A stretch of 64,000 bases of DNA from contig NZ_FOAO01000002.1 in the NCBI RefSeq assembly GCF_900109665.1, forward strand, positions 186,001-250,000, written 5' to 3'. Both the position numbers and the translations under genes were made by a program. The stretch's first letter is position 1. Every line of letters begins with the position of its first letter. Shown in pieces: positions 56,971-64,000 of the stretch. The notes beneath the pieces were generated by a model. The model searched no databases and had not been told where the DNA came from. It saw only the letters and a program-made list of their open reading frames with translations. This DNA is from Blastococcus sp. DSM 46786 (GTDB lineage Bacteria; Actinomycetota; Actinomycetes; Mycobacteriales; Geodermatophilaceae).

Positions 56971-57154
56971 CCGCGGCTGTTCGGGTCTCCGGCGGGAAAG
57001 GGCACCACCAGTCGGCGAGCGCGTGGTGGTCGCGGGCGTCGAAACGGAGGGCCTCGGACCGGTCCGGTGCAGCCGTCCTGCCCCCGTCCCTGCACGTCCC
57101 CGAGACGGGGGGCATCGTCGCGTCAGCCACCGGGCCACGGGGTAGCGGCCGGGG

Positions 57155-57937
57155 ATGGCGGTGATCATCGGGACGTCGGGGTGGCAGTACCGCGACTGGC
57201 GCGGAGCCTTCTACCCGCAGAAGCTGCCCCAGCGGCTGTGGCTGGAGCACTACGTCCAGCACTTCGCCACCGTCGAGAGCAACAACGCGTTCTACCGGCT
57301 GCCCGAGCGGGAGACGTTCGAGAAGTGGCGCGAGCGCACCCCGCCGGACTTCCGGTGGGCGGTCAAGGCCAGCCGCTTCCTCACCCACATCAAGCGGCTG
57401 CGCGAGCCCGAGGAGCCGGTCGCCCGCCTGATGGGGCGCGCCGAGGGGCTCGCGCACAAGCTGGACACGGTCCTGCTGCAGCTACCGCCCACCCTGAAGG
57501 CCGACCCCGGGCTGCTGCGCGAGTGCCTGGCGCAGTTCCCGGCCGGTACCCGGGTGGCGGTGGAGCCGCGGCACGAGTCGTGGTGGACCGACGAGGTGCG
57601 CGCGCTGCTCGAGCGCTACGGGGCGGCGCTGTGCTGGGCCGACCGGATGGAGGTACCGGTGGCGCCGCTCTGGCGCACCGCCGGCTGGGGTTACCTCCGT
57701 TTCCACACCGGCCTGGAGAACTGGCGCTACCGGCCGGGCACGCTGCAGCTGTGGGCCGACCGGCTGGCCGCCGCCTACGGGGACGGCGACGTGCTCGTGT
57801 ACTTCAACAACGATCCGGGCTGCGCCGCGGTCATCGACGCGGTGCACTTCGCCGACGCCGTGCGCCGGGCCGGAGGGACACCCACCCGGGTGCCGACCGC
57901 GGACCAGGCCACCGGTCTGGCCTGGCCCGCGGCCTGA
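57155..57937 (+). CDS. DUF72 domain protein
   Basis: 260 aa TIM-barrel-like protein. IIGTSGWQYRDWRGAFYP, VESNNAFYRLPERETFEKW, FRWAVKASRFLTHIKRL and YVYFNND-like LVYFNNDPGCAAV are the DUF72 hallmarks. Widespread (E. coli YecE), function unestablished. No signal peptide. Start ATG 57155. Confidence 0.93.
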   Translation: MAVIIGTSGWQYRDWRGAFYPQKLPQRLWLEHYVQHFATVESNNAFYRLPERETFEKWRERTPPDFRWAVKASRFLTHIKRLREPEEPVARLMGRAEGLAHKLDTVLLQLPPTLKADPGLLRECLAQFPAGTRVAVEPRHESWWTDEVRALLERYGAALCWADRMEVPVAPLWRTAGWGYLRFHTGLENWRYRPGTLQLWADRLAAAYGDGDVLVYFNNDPGCAAVIDAVHFADAVRRAGGTPTRVPTADQATGLAWPAA

Positions 57938-57944
57938 CCGTCGG

Positions 57945-58649
57945 TCAGCCGGCGTCGTCCGCCTTCTCCGCAGCACGCTCGGCGTCCTCGCGGGCCTGCT
58001 CGGCGGCTTCGCGGGCGGACTCCGCGGCCTCCTCGGCGGCTTCGCGGGCGGACTCCGCGGCCTCCTCGGCCTGCTCGCGGGCCTGTTCGGCAGCGTCCTC
58101 GGCGGCGCCCCGGGCGGCCTTCTCGGCGTCGCGGGCGGCCTTCTCGGCCTCGCGGGTGGCTTCGCGGGCCGCCTTCTCCGCGTCCCGGGCGGCCTTCTCG
58201 GCCTCGCGCTCCGCCTCGCGGGCGGCCTTGGCGGCCGTGCCCTCGCCGCGGCTGTGCTCGGCAGCGGGGCCGTCGGCGCTGTCGTCGTCGGCGCCCTCGT
58301 CGTCGGTGCTCTCGGGGCTCTCGACCTCGGGGCTGTCGTCCGCGGTGCCGTCGTCCCCGGTCGTGTCGTCGTCACCGACGCCGTCCACGCCGGAGTCGTC
58401 GGTCTCGACGGGCTCCTCGGTCGAGGAGGTGTCCTCGACGAGGTCGTCGTCGGACCCCGGCAGGTCGAAGGGGGTCACGGTCTCCACCGTGCTGGCCACG
58501 GCGTCCTGCACCGGCGCGGGCAGCGCGCCCACGGCACCGGCGCCGGTGACCCCGGCGGTGGCGATGCCGACGCCGGTCGCCACCTGGGCGACCGTGCCGG
58601 CGCCGGCGAACTTCGCCGCCAGCGCGGCCAGACCTTCGAGCAGTGCCAT
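57945..58649 (-). CDS. Acidic/helical-repeat protein, LEA-like
   Basis: 234 aa. Residues 1-65: Ala/Gly-rich hydrophobic segment ending ALPAPVQDAVASTVETVTPF. 66-135: Asp/Glu/Ser-rich spacer. 136-234: an uninterrupted Ala/Glu/Arg/Lys helix with 7- and 11-residue periodicity (AEEAAESAREA repeated, AEKAARDAEKAAREA). At DNA level a 33-bp unit is exactly duplicated (58001-58033, 58034-58066). Function unknown; the composition recalls group-3 LEA desiccation proteins or a coiled-coil spacer. GAGGGG precedes ATG 58649. Confidence 0.72.
   Translation of the reverse strand: MALLEGLAALAAKFAGAGTVAQVATGVGIATAGVTGAGAVGALPAPVQDAVASTVETVTPFDLPGSDDDLVEDTSSTEEPVETDDSGVDGVGDDDTTGDDGTADDSPEVESPESTDDEGADDDSADGPAAEHSRGEGTAAKAAREAEREAEKAARDAEKAAREATREAEKAARDAEKAARGAAEDAAEQAREQAEEAAESAREAAEEAAESAREAAEQAREDAERAAEKADDAG
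58001..58066. repeat. 33-bp exact tandem repeat inside the helical-repeat gene
   Basis: Two identical 33-bp copies starting CGGCGGCTTCGCGGGCGG encode an 11-residue helical repeat on the bottom strand. Flanking copies are less exact. Confidence 0.9.
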
Positions 58650-58753
58650 GGATGTCGTTCCCCTCGGGCGGATGGCCGTCGGTACGGCCGTTCCCGTTCC
58701 TCTTCGGCAGGTGCCGGCGGTGGCTGGAGCCGAGCCACCCGGTCGGGGGACGG

Positions 58754-59590
58754 TCAGGGGCCCGGCGGGAACCGGTCGGCGAGGTGCTCGGCGAACCTGC
58801 GTGGCGGCCGGCCGAGCAGCGCGGTGAGCACCCGCGGGCTGCCCGTGAAGCCGTGCGCCCGGTACCAGTCGAACATCGTGGTGCGGCAGCGACCGGCGTA
58901 GGTCCCGTCGTCCTCGGCCCGGACGTCGACGGCGGTGACCGGCCGCCCGGCACGCTCGGTGAGCAGCGCGGCGACGTCGGGGGCGGTGAGCGCGTCGGGG
59001 CCCACGGCCTCGAAGGTGCCGCTGTCGAGATCGTCCTCGGTGAGCAGCACGGCCGCCGCCTCGGCGACGTCGCGGAGGTCGACGAAGGACTGCGCCCGCT
59101 CCAGGCCCCACGGGCTGGGCAGCTCACCGGTCGCGACGGCCGCCGTCACCGCACCGTCGAGGTTGCCGGCGTAGGCGCAGGGCTGCAGCACCCGCCACCG
59201 GGCGCCCGTGTCGGCGACGGCGCCGTCGAGCGCCTCCTCGACGACGTCCTTGGCGGCGTGGTGCGGCATCGCGCGCACCTGCGGGCGGAGCACCGAGTGG
59301 TAGACGAGCCGGGGCACCCCCGCCCGGGCGGCGGCGGTCAGCACGGCGGGGGCGCCGGTGGCCTCGCCGGGGTCGAAGTTCGGCCAGATCAGGTACAGGG
59401 CGTCGGCGCCGGCCAGCGCACCCGACAGGTCACCGGTGAGGTCGCCGACGACGACCTCGGCGCCGAGCGCGTCCAGCTCCGGGCGCGGCTTCCGCGAGGG
59501 CACGACCGCGCGCACCCGCTCGCCACGCGCCAGCAGGGCCCGGACGACGGCGGTGCCGGTGGCCCCGCCCGCCGCGGTCACGACGATCAC
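58754..59590 (-). CDS. NmrA-like NAD(P)-binding protein
   Basis: 278 aa atypical SDR. VIVVTAAGGATGTAVVRALLARGE cofactor loop, LVYHSVLRPQVRAMPHHAAKDVVEEAL, and LQPCAYAGNLDG resemble NmrA / quinone-reductase-like proteins, which act as redox sensors or reductases. GTG 59590 overlaps the upstream gene's stop by 4 nt, so it is co-translated with the Gfo/Idh gene. Confidence 0.88.
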   Translation of the reverse strand: MIVVTAAGGATGTAVVRALLARGERVRAVVPSRKPRPELDALGAEVVVGDLTGDLSGALAGADALYLIWPNFDPGEATGAPAVLTAAARAGVPRLVYHSVLRPQVRAMPHHAAKDVVEEALDGAVADTGARWRVLQPCAYAGNLDGAVTAAVATGELPSPWGLERAQSFVDLRDVAEAAAVLLTEDDLDSGTFEAVGPDALTAPDVAALLTERAGRPVTAVDVRAEDDGTYAGRCRTTMFDWYRAHGFTGSPRVLTALLGRPPRRFAEHLADRFPPGP

Positions 59591-60582
59591 AGGACGTCGA
59601 CCGCCTCCGCGTGCCGCACCCCGAGCTGGTCGGCCGCCTGCCCGAGCACGTCCTGCACCACGAGGGTGTCGGCCAGCGGCATCACGGTGCTCTCGGTGCG
59701 GCCGGCGCGCAGGCACCCGGTGACCTCGGCCAGCTCGTGCGCGTACCCGGCGCCGGTCTGCGGGCGGGTGATCTCCTCGGGCTCGGCGCCGTCGCGGTGC
59801 AGCACGACGGTCTGCGGGTGGTGGAAGCGCGGGACGACGTCGATCCAGCCCGTCGTCCCCACCACGCGGGCGGTCCCGGGCAGGGCGTACTTGAGCGAGG
59901 TGGTGAGCGCGGCGTTGCGGCCGTCGTCCCAGCCCAGCAGGATCGCCGCCTCGGCGTCCGCGCCGGACGGGAACAGGGAGCCGGTGGCGACGACGCGGTC
60001 GGGCGTGCCCAGCAGCATCTGGGCGAAGTTCACGACGTAGACGCCGAGGTCGAGCAGGGCGCCACCGCCGAGCTCCAGCGCGAAGAGCCGGTCGACGGGG
60101 TCGTACTCGCGGGAGACGCCCAGGTCGGCCTGCACCGACCGCACCTCGCCGATCGCGCCGTCGTCGATGAGCTCCCGCATCGCCACGACGGCCGGCTGGA
60201 ACCGGGTCCACATCGCCTCCATGACGAAGGTGCCGGTCTCCCGGGCGAGGTCGACGACCTCGGTGGCCCCGGCGGTGGTGGCGGTGAACGCCTTCTCCAC
60301 CAGCAGCGCCTTGCCGGCGCGCAGCGCGGCCAGCGCGAACTGGTGGTGGTGCGGGTGCGGGGTGGCGACGTAGACGACGTCGACGTCGGGGTCGGCCAGG
60401 ATCTCGCCGTAGGAGCCGTAGGCGCGCTCGAGGCCGTGCCGCGCGGCGAACCCGTCGGCCCGCTCCTGCGACCGGGAGGCGACGGCCACCGCGCGAGCGC
60501 CGTCGACGACCGCGAAGTCCTCCACCACCTTCTCGGCGATGCGGCCCGGCCCGACGACTCCCCAGCGGATCTCTGCGCTCAC
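59587..60582 (-). CDS. Gfo/Idh/MocA family oxidoreductase
   Basis: 331 aa. N-terminal Rossmann fold (IRWGVVGPGRIAEKVVEDFAVV) with VATPHPHHHQFALAALRAGKALLVEKAFT, where the Lys of EKAF is catalytic, and the C-terminal substrate domain (GGGALLDLGVYVVNFAQMLLG). Probably oxidises a sugar or cyclitol. TAGCGT (bottom strand, 60590-60595) lies 7 nt before GTG 60582. First gene of a two-gene operon. Confidence 0.92.
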   Translation of the reverse strand: MSAEIRWGVVGPGRIAEKVVEDFAVVDGARAVAVASRSQERADGFAARHGLERAYGSYGEILADPDVDVVYVATPHPHHHQFALAALRAGKALLVEKAFTATTAGATEVVDLARETGTFVMEAMWTRFQPAVVAMRELIDDGAIGEVRSVQADLGVSREYDPVDRLFALELGGGALLDLGVYVVNFAQMLLGTPDRVVATGSLFPSGADAEAAILLGWDDGRNAALTTSLKYALPGTARVVGTTGWIDVVPRFHHPQTVVLHRDGAEPEEITRPQTGAGYAHELAEVTGCLRAGRTESTVMPLADTLVVQDVLGQAADQLGVRHAEAVDVL

Positions 60583-60620
60583 CGGGCAGACGCTAGTCGC
60601 GGCCCGGCAGACTGCTCGCC

Positions 60621-60896
60621 GTGGCCGTGCTGATCGACTTCCCGGTGTGGCCGTGGCGGGGGCGGATGTGGTCCCACCTGGTCAGCGACGTCTCCTACGA
60701 CGAGCTGCACGCCTTCGTCGCCGCGGAGCTGGGCATCCCGCGCCGGGCGTTCCAGGGCGACCACTACGACGTCCCCGCGGACCTCTACGAGATCGCCGTC
60801 GCCGCGGGGGCCCGGCCGGTGGGCTCCCGGGAGCTGCTGCAGCGGCTGCTCACCGCCGGGCTCAGGCTCCGGAAGCGCGGGACCGGAGCAGGGTGA
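60621..60896 (+). CDS. DUF4031 protein
   Basis: 91 aa. VLIDFPVWPWRGRMWSHLVSDVSYDELHAFVAAELGIPRRAFQGDHYDVP is the DUF4031 signature; function unknown. CAGACT (60608-60613) lies 7 nt before GTG 60621. Its last 35 bp overlap the convergent HD-domain gene. Confidence 0.88.
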   Translation: MAVLIDFPVWPWRGRMWSHLVSDVSYDELHAFVAAELGIPRRAFQGDHYDVPADLYEIAVAAGARPVGSRELLQRLLTAGLRLRKRGTGAG

Positions 60897-61494
60897 GCTC
60901 GGCGGTCAGGTTCGCGCGCGCCACCGGCTCCCACTCCGCGGCGGCGGGCAGCCGGTAGAGGCGGGGCAGGTCGAGCAGCCGTTCCAGGACGGCGATCCGC
61001 CCGGTGGTGAACTCGTCGTCGGAGAGGTGCCCGTACTCGGCGCGCACCGCCGAGGCGTAGCCCGCGTACGCAGCCGGGGCCGCGGCCAGCACGGCGAGGT
61101 CGGCGTCGCACAGGGCGGCGCCGTTCGCGTCACCGGGCTCCGGGTCGTGCGCGGCGGTGAGCAGCACCAGCCGGGCCACCTCCTCGGCCCTCGCCTCGGG
61201 CACCAGCCCGCGCAGCCCGGCCCGCGCGCGCTCGGCGCTGACCTGCTCGTTGTCCGCGCGCAGCGGGTCGTAGACGACGTCGTGGTACCAGGCGGCCAGG
61301 GCGACGGCGGCCGGGTCGGGGGCGTCGGCGGAGAGCCGCTCGACCAGCCCGAGCACGGCCGCCAGGTGCGCGAGGTCGTGGTATCGGCGGTGTGGCTCGC
61401 TCCAGGCGGCGACGACCGCGGCCCACTCGGTGCGGGAGATGGGGGAGTCCCCGGCCAGCGCGGCCCAGGCCTCGAACCCGACCGGGCCGCTCAC
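60862..61494 (-). CDS. HD-domain-like metal-dependent phosphohydrolase
   Basis: 210 aa. RRYHDLAHLAAVLGLV and AAWYHDVVYDP give the His and His-Asp metal ligands of the predicted HD family; LTAAHDPEPGDANGAALCDADLAVLAA follows. Substrate unknown. GTG 61494 overlaps the stop of the M20 peptidase gene (GTGA), so it is the second gene of that unit. The longer frame upstream is a shadow. Confidence 0.88.
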   Translation of the reverse strand: MSGPVGFEAWAALAGDSPISRTEWAAVVAAWSEPHRRYHDLAHLAAVLGLVERLSADAPDPAAVALAAWYHDVVYDPLRADNEQVSAERARAGLRGLVPEARAEEVARLVLLTAAHDPEPGDANGAALCDADLAVLAAAPAAYAGYASAVRAEYGHLSDDEFTTGRIAVLERLLDLPRLYRLPAAAEWEPVARANLTAELTLLRSRASGA

Positions 61495-62756
61495 CGGACC
61501 CCGCAGGTGCGCAGCGCCAGCAACGCGAATGCGCGGGCGGCGGTGACCAGCTCGGCGACCGGCACGCGCTCCTGCGGGCCGTGGGCCAGGTGCAGGTCGC
61601 CCGGCCCGTAGTGCAGCGTCGGGATGCCCGCGGCGGCGTAGAGCCGCAGGTCGGTGCCCGCGGGCAGGGCCTGCTCGGCCGGTGGCGGCCCACCGGCGTC
61701 CACGACCGCGGCGCGCACCGCCGGCAGCAGCGGCGAGCCGGCCGGCAGCTGCCCGCTGGCGAACGCGCCGCCGACCCAGGTCAGCCGCACGGGGTGCTCG
61801 GCCAGCCAGGGGTGCGCGGCCGACACCTCGGCGAGGCGGCTCTCCAGTGCGGCGCGGGCCACCTCCACCGGCTCGCCGAGCCGCACCCCGTAGCGCCCCT
61901 CGGCGACCAGCCGGTCGGGCACCGAGCTCGCCCAGTCGCCGGCCCGCACCCGGCCGATCGAGATGCCGTAGGGGAAGCGGGCCCCGCCGAAGCGCGGATC
62001 GGCGTCGCGCTGCCGCTCCGCCTCGAACCCCAGCAGCGCGGCGTGCACGTGCGCGAACAGCTCCACGCTGCTCACCCCGCGGTCGCGCATGGCGGCGTGC
62101 GCGGCGTGGCCGGTGATCTCCAGCCGGAAGGTGAGCGCGCCGGCGTGGGCGGTCACCACGGCCTGCGCCGTCGGCTCGGGGATCACGCACAGCTCGCCGG
62201 TGTGGCCGCGGCGCAGGGTGGCCCAGGCGCCCAGGCCGCCGTCCTCCTCGCCGACGACCCCGTGCACCGCCAGCGGCCGGGCCAGGCGCACCCCCGCCGT
62301 CCGCAGGGCGTGCACCGCGGCGAGGCCGGCGACGACGCCGGCCTTCATGTCGCAGGCCCCGCGCCCGTGCACCGCGCCGCCGGCGAACCGGGGGACGAAG
62401 GGATCGCCGGACCACAGGTCGAGGTCGCCGGGCGGGACGACGTCGGTGTGCCCGGACAGGACCAGCGCCGGGGCGCCCTCGCCGCCGACGGTGCCGACCA
62501 CGCCCCACGCCTCGGTGCGCACGACCTCCTGGCCGGGGGCGTCGGCGGCGGTGACCGCCTCGGCCAGGTCGACCGGCCAGCAGTCGACGTCGCAGCCGAG
62601 TTCGTCGAGCCAGCCGGCGAGCAGGTGCTGCACCTCGCTCTCGGCCGCTGTGCCGCCCACCGACGGGACGGCGATCATCGCTGCGAGCCGGTCCACCGCC
62701 CACCGCTCGTCGACGGCGGAGAGGACGCGGGCCTCCACGTCGGTCAGGTCGGCCAC
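61491..62756 (-). CDS. M20 family metallopeptidase (ArgE/DapE type)
   Basis: 421 aa di-zinc deacylase/peptidase. LVLSGHTDVVPPG, GRGACDMKAGVVAG (bridging Asp) and GVVGEEDGGLGA (catalytic Glu) are in order; TDLRLYAAAGIPTLHYGPGDLHLAHGPQERVPV is the C-terminal metal-site block. Substrate could be an N-acyl amino acid or dipeptide. CAGACT (bottom strand, 62763-62768) lies 6 nt before GTG 62756; a start at 62816 is rejected. Confidence 0.92.
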   Translation of the reverse strand: MADLTDVEARVLSAVDERWAVDRLAAMIAVPSVGGTAAESEVQHLLAGWLDELGCDVDCWPVDLAEAVTAADAPGQEVVRTEAWGVVGTVGGEGAPALVLSGHTDVVPPGDLDLWSGDPFVPRFAGGAVHGRGACDMKAGVVAGLAAVHALRTAGVRLARPLAVHGVVGEEDGGLGAWATLRRGHTGELCVIPEPTAQAVVTAHAGALTFRLEITGHAAHAAMRDRGVSSVELFAHVHAALLGFEAERQRDADPRFGGARFPYGISIGRVRAGDWASSVPDRLVAEGRYGVRLGEPVEVARAALESRLAEVSAAHPWLAEHPVRLTWVGGAFASGQLPAGSPLLPAVRAAVVDAGGPPPAEQALPAGTDLRLYAAAGIPTLHYGPGDLHLAHGPQERVPVAELVTAARAFALLALRTCGVR

Positions 62757-63072
62757 GGTCGGAGTCTGGCACGGGGCTGCCGGGCCCCGGACGGTGTCCA
62801 CGTCCCCCGACCGCACCGCGGCGGCGGCCGCTCCGAGGACATGACGCCGGTTCGTCCGGCGCGTACGGTGGAAGCCGTCCGGGCCGGGTGCATCGTGCCC
62901 CCGGGTGCCATTTGGTTACGCCTTCACGGACTACCGCCCCGACCTCGGTCGGGGGCCTGGAGCCGTGTTGTGCTTCTCGCCGCGAGGCGGCCGTCATCCG
63001 GTCCGGACCTGTACGCACGAGAGCCCCCGCCCTTCCCGGGCGGGGGCTCTCGCGTTCGCCGAGCCGGTCGGC
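62757..63072. other. 316-bp gap, possible small RNA locus
   Basis: No gene supported. It holds TACGGT near 62865, a hairpin CCCCGACC/GGTCGGGG (62938-62955), a smaller stem around GCCGCGAGGCGGC, and the strong terminator at 63018-63052. A top-strand transcript of roughly 180 nt is conceivable. Confidence 0.4.
63018..63052. terminator. 15-bp perfect hairpin downstream of the DUF6458 gene
   Basis: CGAGAGCCCCCGCCC pairs exactly with GGGCGGGGGCTCTCG around a 5-nt loop. It sits 20 nt past the bottom-strand DUF6458 stop; on the top strand CGTT follows. Could act in both directions. Confidence 0.85.
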
Positions 63073-63321
63073 TCAGTAGGTCTCCTCCGTGGTGCTCCGG
63101 TGCGCCGGACCACCTGCTGCCGGGTCGCCGTAGGCGTCGGTCCGGGTGACCCGGCGCTGGCGCGGCCCCCAGACGGCCAGCTCCAGGACGATGCCCAGCG
63201 CACCGACGATCATCAGGATCCAGCCGACGACCTGCAGGTCGACGCCGCTGACGTCCACGCGCAGGGCGAAGGTGAGGATCGCGCCGAGGGCGAGCAGCAC
63301 GATGGCGGTTCCGAGTCGCAT
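63073..63321 (-). CDS. DUF6458-like small membrane protein
   Basis: 82 aa. Two membrane helices (LGTAIVLLALGAILTFALRV; VVGWILMIVGALGIVLELAVW) with DVSGVDLQ between them, then a polar tail. Matches the small actinobacterial DUF6458 family; function unknown. GGAGGAG precedes ATG 63321. Confidence 0.85.
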   Translation of the reverse strand: MRLGTAIVLLALGAILTFALRVDVSGVDLQVVGWILMIVGALGIVLELAVWGPRQRRVTRTDAYGDPAAGGPAHRSTTEETY

Positions 63322-63556
63322 GACCAACTCCTCCGGTGGCGGTCGGCGGGGCGCCGACCTGCGGCGCTCGCCGCGGGGGCAGCGGTTTCCCGCGCGCCGG
63401 CCGGTCAACCGGTCCCGGCCCCGATGTCACCCTCACGGGTGGATCTGAGGCCCCCTTAGGCACAGGTGCCCACCGGGAACGGCGTGGTCGCCCGATGCCC
63501 GGCCCCCCGCCTCAGCACGAACGTTCCTCTCGTCCGCACCGATGAGAGGAACGACC

Positions 63557-63682
63557 ATGACGTACCCCAACCCCGGACTCGAGGCCGAGCTCGCCTACCG
63601 CCGCGAGGTCCTCCAGCACCTCGGCCGCAGCACCAGCACCCGGCGCGGTCCCTGGCTCCGCCGGCCCCGGCGTTCGCGCTGA
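63557..63682 (+). CDS. Small basic protein, 41 aa
   Basis: Reads MTYPNPGLEAELAYRREVLQ and then an Arg-rich tail ending RRPRRSR. GAGAGGAACG precedes the ATG, and third-position GC is as high as in neighbouring genes. Similar short Arg-rich proteins with a helix containing AELAYRRE-like sequence occur in actinobacteria. Function unknown. Confidence 0.6.
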   Translation: MTYPNPGLEAELAYRREVLQHLGRSTSTRRGPWLRRPRRSR

Positions 63683-63744
63683 GCACACCCCGGCCGGGTG
63701 GTGCCGGCCCCGATCGGTCACCCCCGCGTGCCACGATCCCTGCC

Positions 63745-64000
63745 GTGTCACGCTGGGACGACGCCCCGCTCGTGGGCCGGGCCGAGGAGCTCGCCCGCCT
63801 GCTCGCGCAGGTGGAGCGGGCCGTCGCCGGCCGGGCGTGCGCGACGCTGCTCGCCGGCGACGCCGGCGTCGGCAAGACCCGGCTGCTCGACGAGCTGGGC
63901 CGGCGGGCGGCCGAGCGCGGGCTGCGGGTGCTCACCGGGCACTGCGTCGACCTCGGCGACGTCGGGCTGCCCTACCTGCCCTTCGTCGACCTCCTCCGCC
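63745..64000 (+). CDS. LuxR-family ATPase regulator, 5' part
   Basis: Runs off the window. The visible 85 residues read LVGRAEELARLLAQVERAVAG, Walker A GDAGVGKTRLLDEL, then HCVDLGDVGLPYLPFVDLL. This is the N-terminal AAA/STAND ATPase of large LuxR (LAL) regulators, which usually end in an HTH outside this window. CACGAT (63732-63737) lies 7 nt before GTG 63745. Confidence 0.82.
   Translation, partial: MSRWDDAPLVGRAEELARLLAQVERAVAGRACATLLAGDAGVGKTRLLDELGRRAAERGLRVLTGHCVDLGDVGLPYLPFVDLLR

Larger units (their letters stand above)
56822..57154. other. 333-bp gap between groEL and the DUF72 gene
   Basis: Contains the groEL terminator and a second, longer hairpin (56914-56970). The remainder (about 56990-57154) has no convincing gene; open frames on the bottom strand there lack family similarity and recognisable starts. 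Confidence 0.6.

Noticed and set aside
56990-57154. A possible gene remnant on the bottom strand (a stretch reading RSEALRFDARDHHALADWW).
   Set aside because: No recognisable family, no clear start, and too short to support a pseudogene call.

Overview
The window is ordinary chromosome from a very GC-rich actinobacterium (about 74% G+C by eye, GTG starts common, heavy use of GTGA/ATGA stop-start overlaps). Protein sequences and gene order suggest the family Geodermatophilaceae (Blastococcus / Geodermatophilus / Modestobacter type). Gene order follows the Mycobacterium tuberculosis Rv36xx-Rv35xx block closely: ppa, dacB, a zinc metalloprotease, tilS, hpt, ftsH, folE-folP-folB-folK, DUF3180, DUF6779, DUF2520, panC-panD-coaX, lysS, lsr2, clpC, mutY, disA, radA, lpqE-like, carD, ispD-ispF, cysS, rlmB-like. 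I see no transposase, prophage, rRNA or CRISPR array. The M. tuberculosis comparison is from memory, not from a search.

Layout. 1-1100: end of a DNA polymerase III delta-prime gene and tRNA-Thr(CGT). 1.1-11.4 kb: pyrophosphatase, cell-wall carboxypeptidase, tilS-hpt, FtsH and the folate operon. 11.4-17.5 kb: an island between the conserved genes, holding an AraC-DinB regulator with a dihydrofolate-reductase-like gene, a divergent osmoprotectant (OpuC-type) ABC transporter whose binding protein looks circularly permuted, and a DUF1684 gene. 17.5-28.1 kb: pantothenate/CoA genes, LysRS, the xenogeneic silencer Lsr2 behind an unusually AT-rich leader, and ClpC with candidate SigR and ClgR sites. 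28.1-38.9 kb: DNA repair and c-di-AMP (mutY, disA, radA), CarD, the MEP isoprenoid genes, CysRS and an rRNA methyltransferase. 38.9-48.2 kb: envelope genes (DUF445, HtrA, FetB-like, LytR_C), a YdjC-type deacetylase and tRNA-Thr(TGT). 48.3-52.1 kb: a two-gene system in which an exported S15-type hydrolase is fused through one membrane helix to an ABC ATPase, followed by its permease. 52.2-56.9 kb: a HAD phosphatase, a SAM riboswitch on threonine synthase, a cold-shock gene, and groEL under two CIRCE operators. 57-64 kb: DUF72, a helical-repeat protein, small oxidoreductases, an M20 peptidase, small membrane and cytoplasmic proteins and the start of a LuxR-type ATPase regulator.

Two themes recur. 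Many genes have a TANNNT-like -10 box 6-8 nt before the start codon, the signature of leaderless transcripts. Several intergenic gaps hold dispersed GC-rich repeats, in two families, and long hairpins. The most interesting items are the hydrolase-ABC fusion, the permuted binding protein, the riboswitch/Shine-Dalgarno overlap on thrC, the ClpC control region and the inverted repeat that encloses the ispD start codon.
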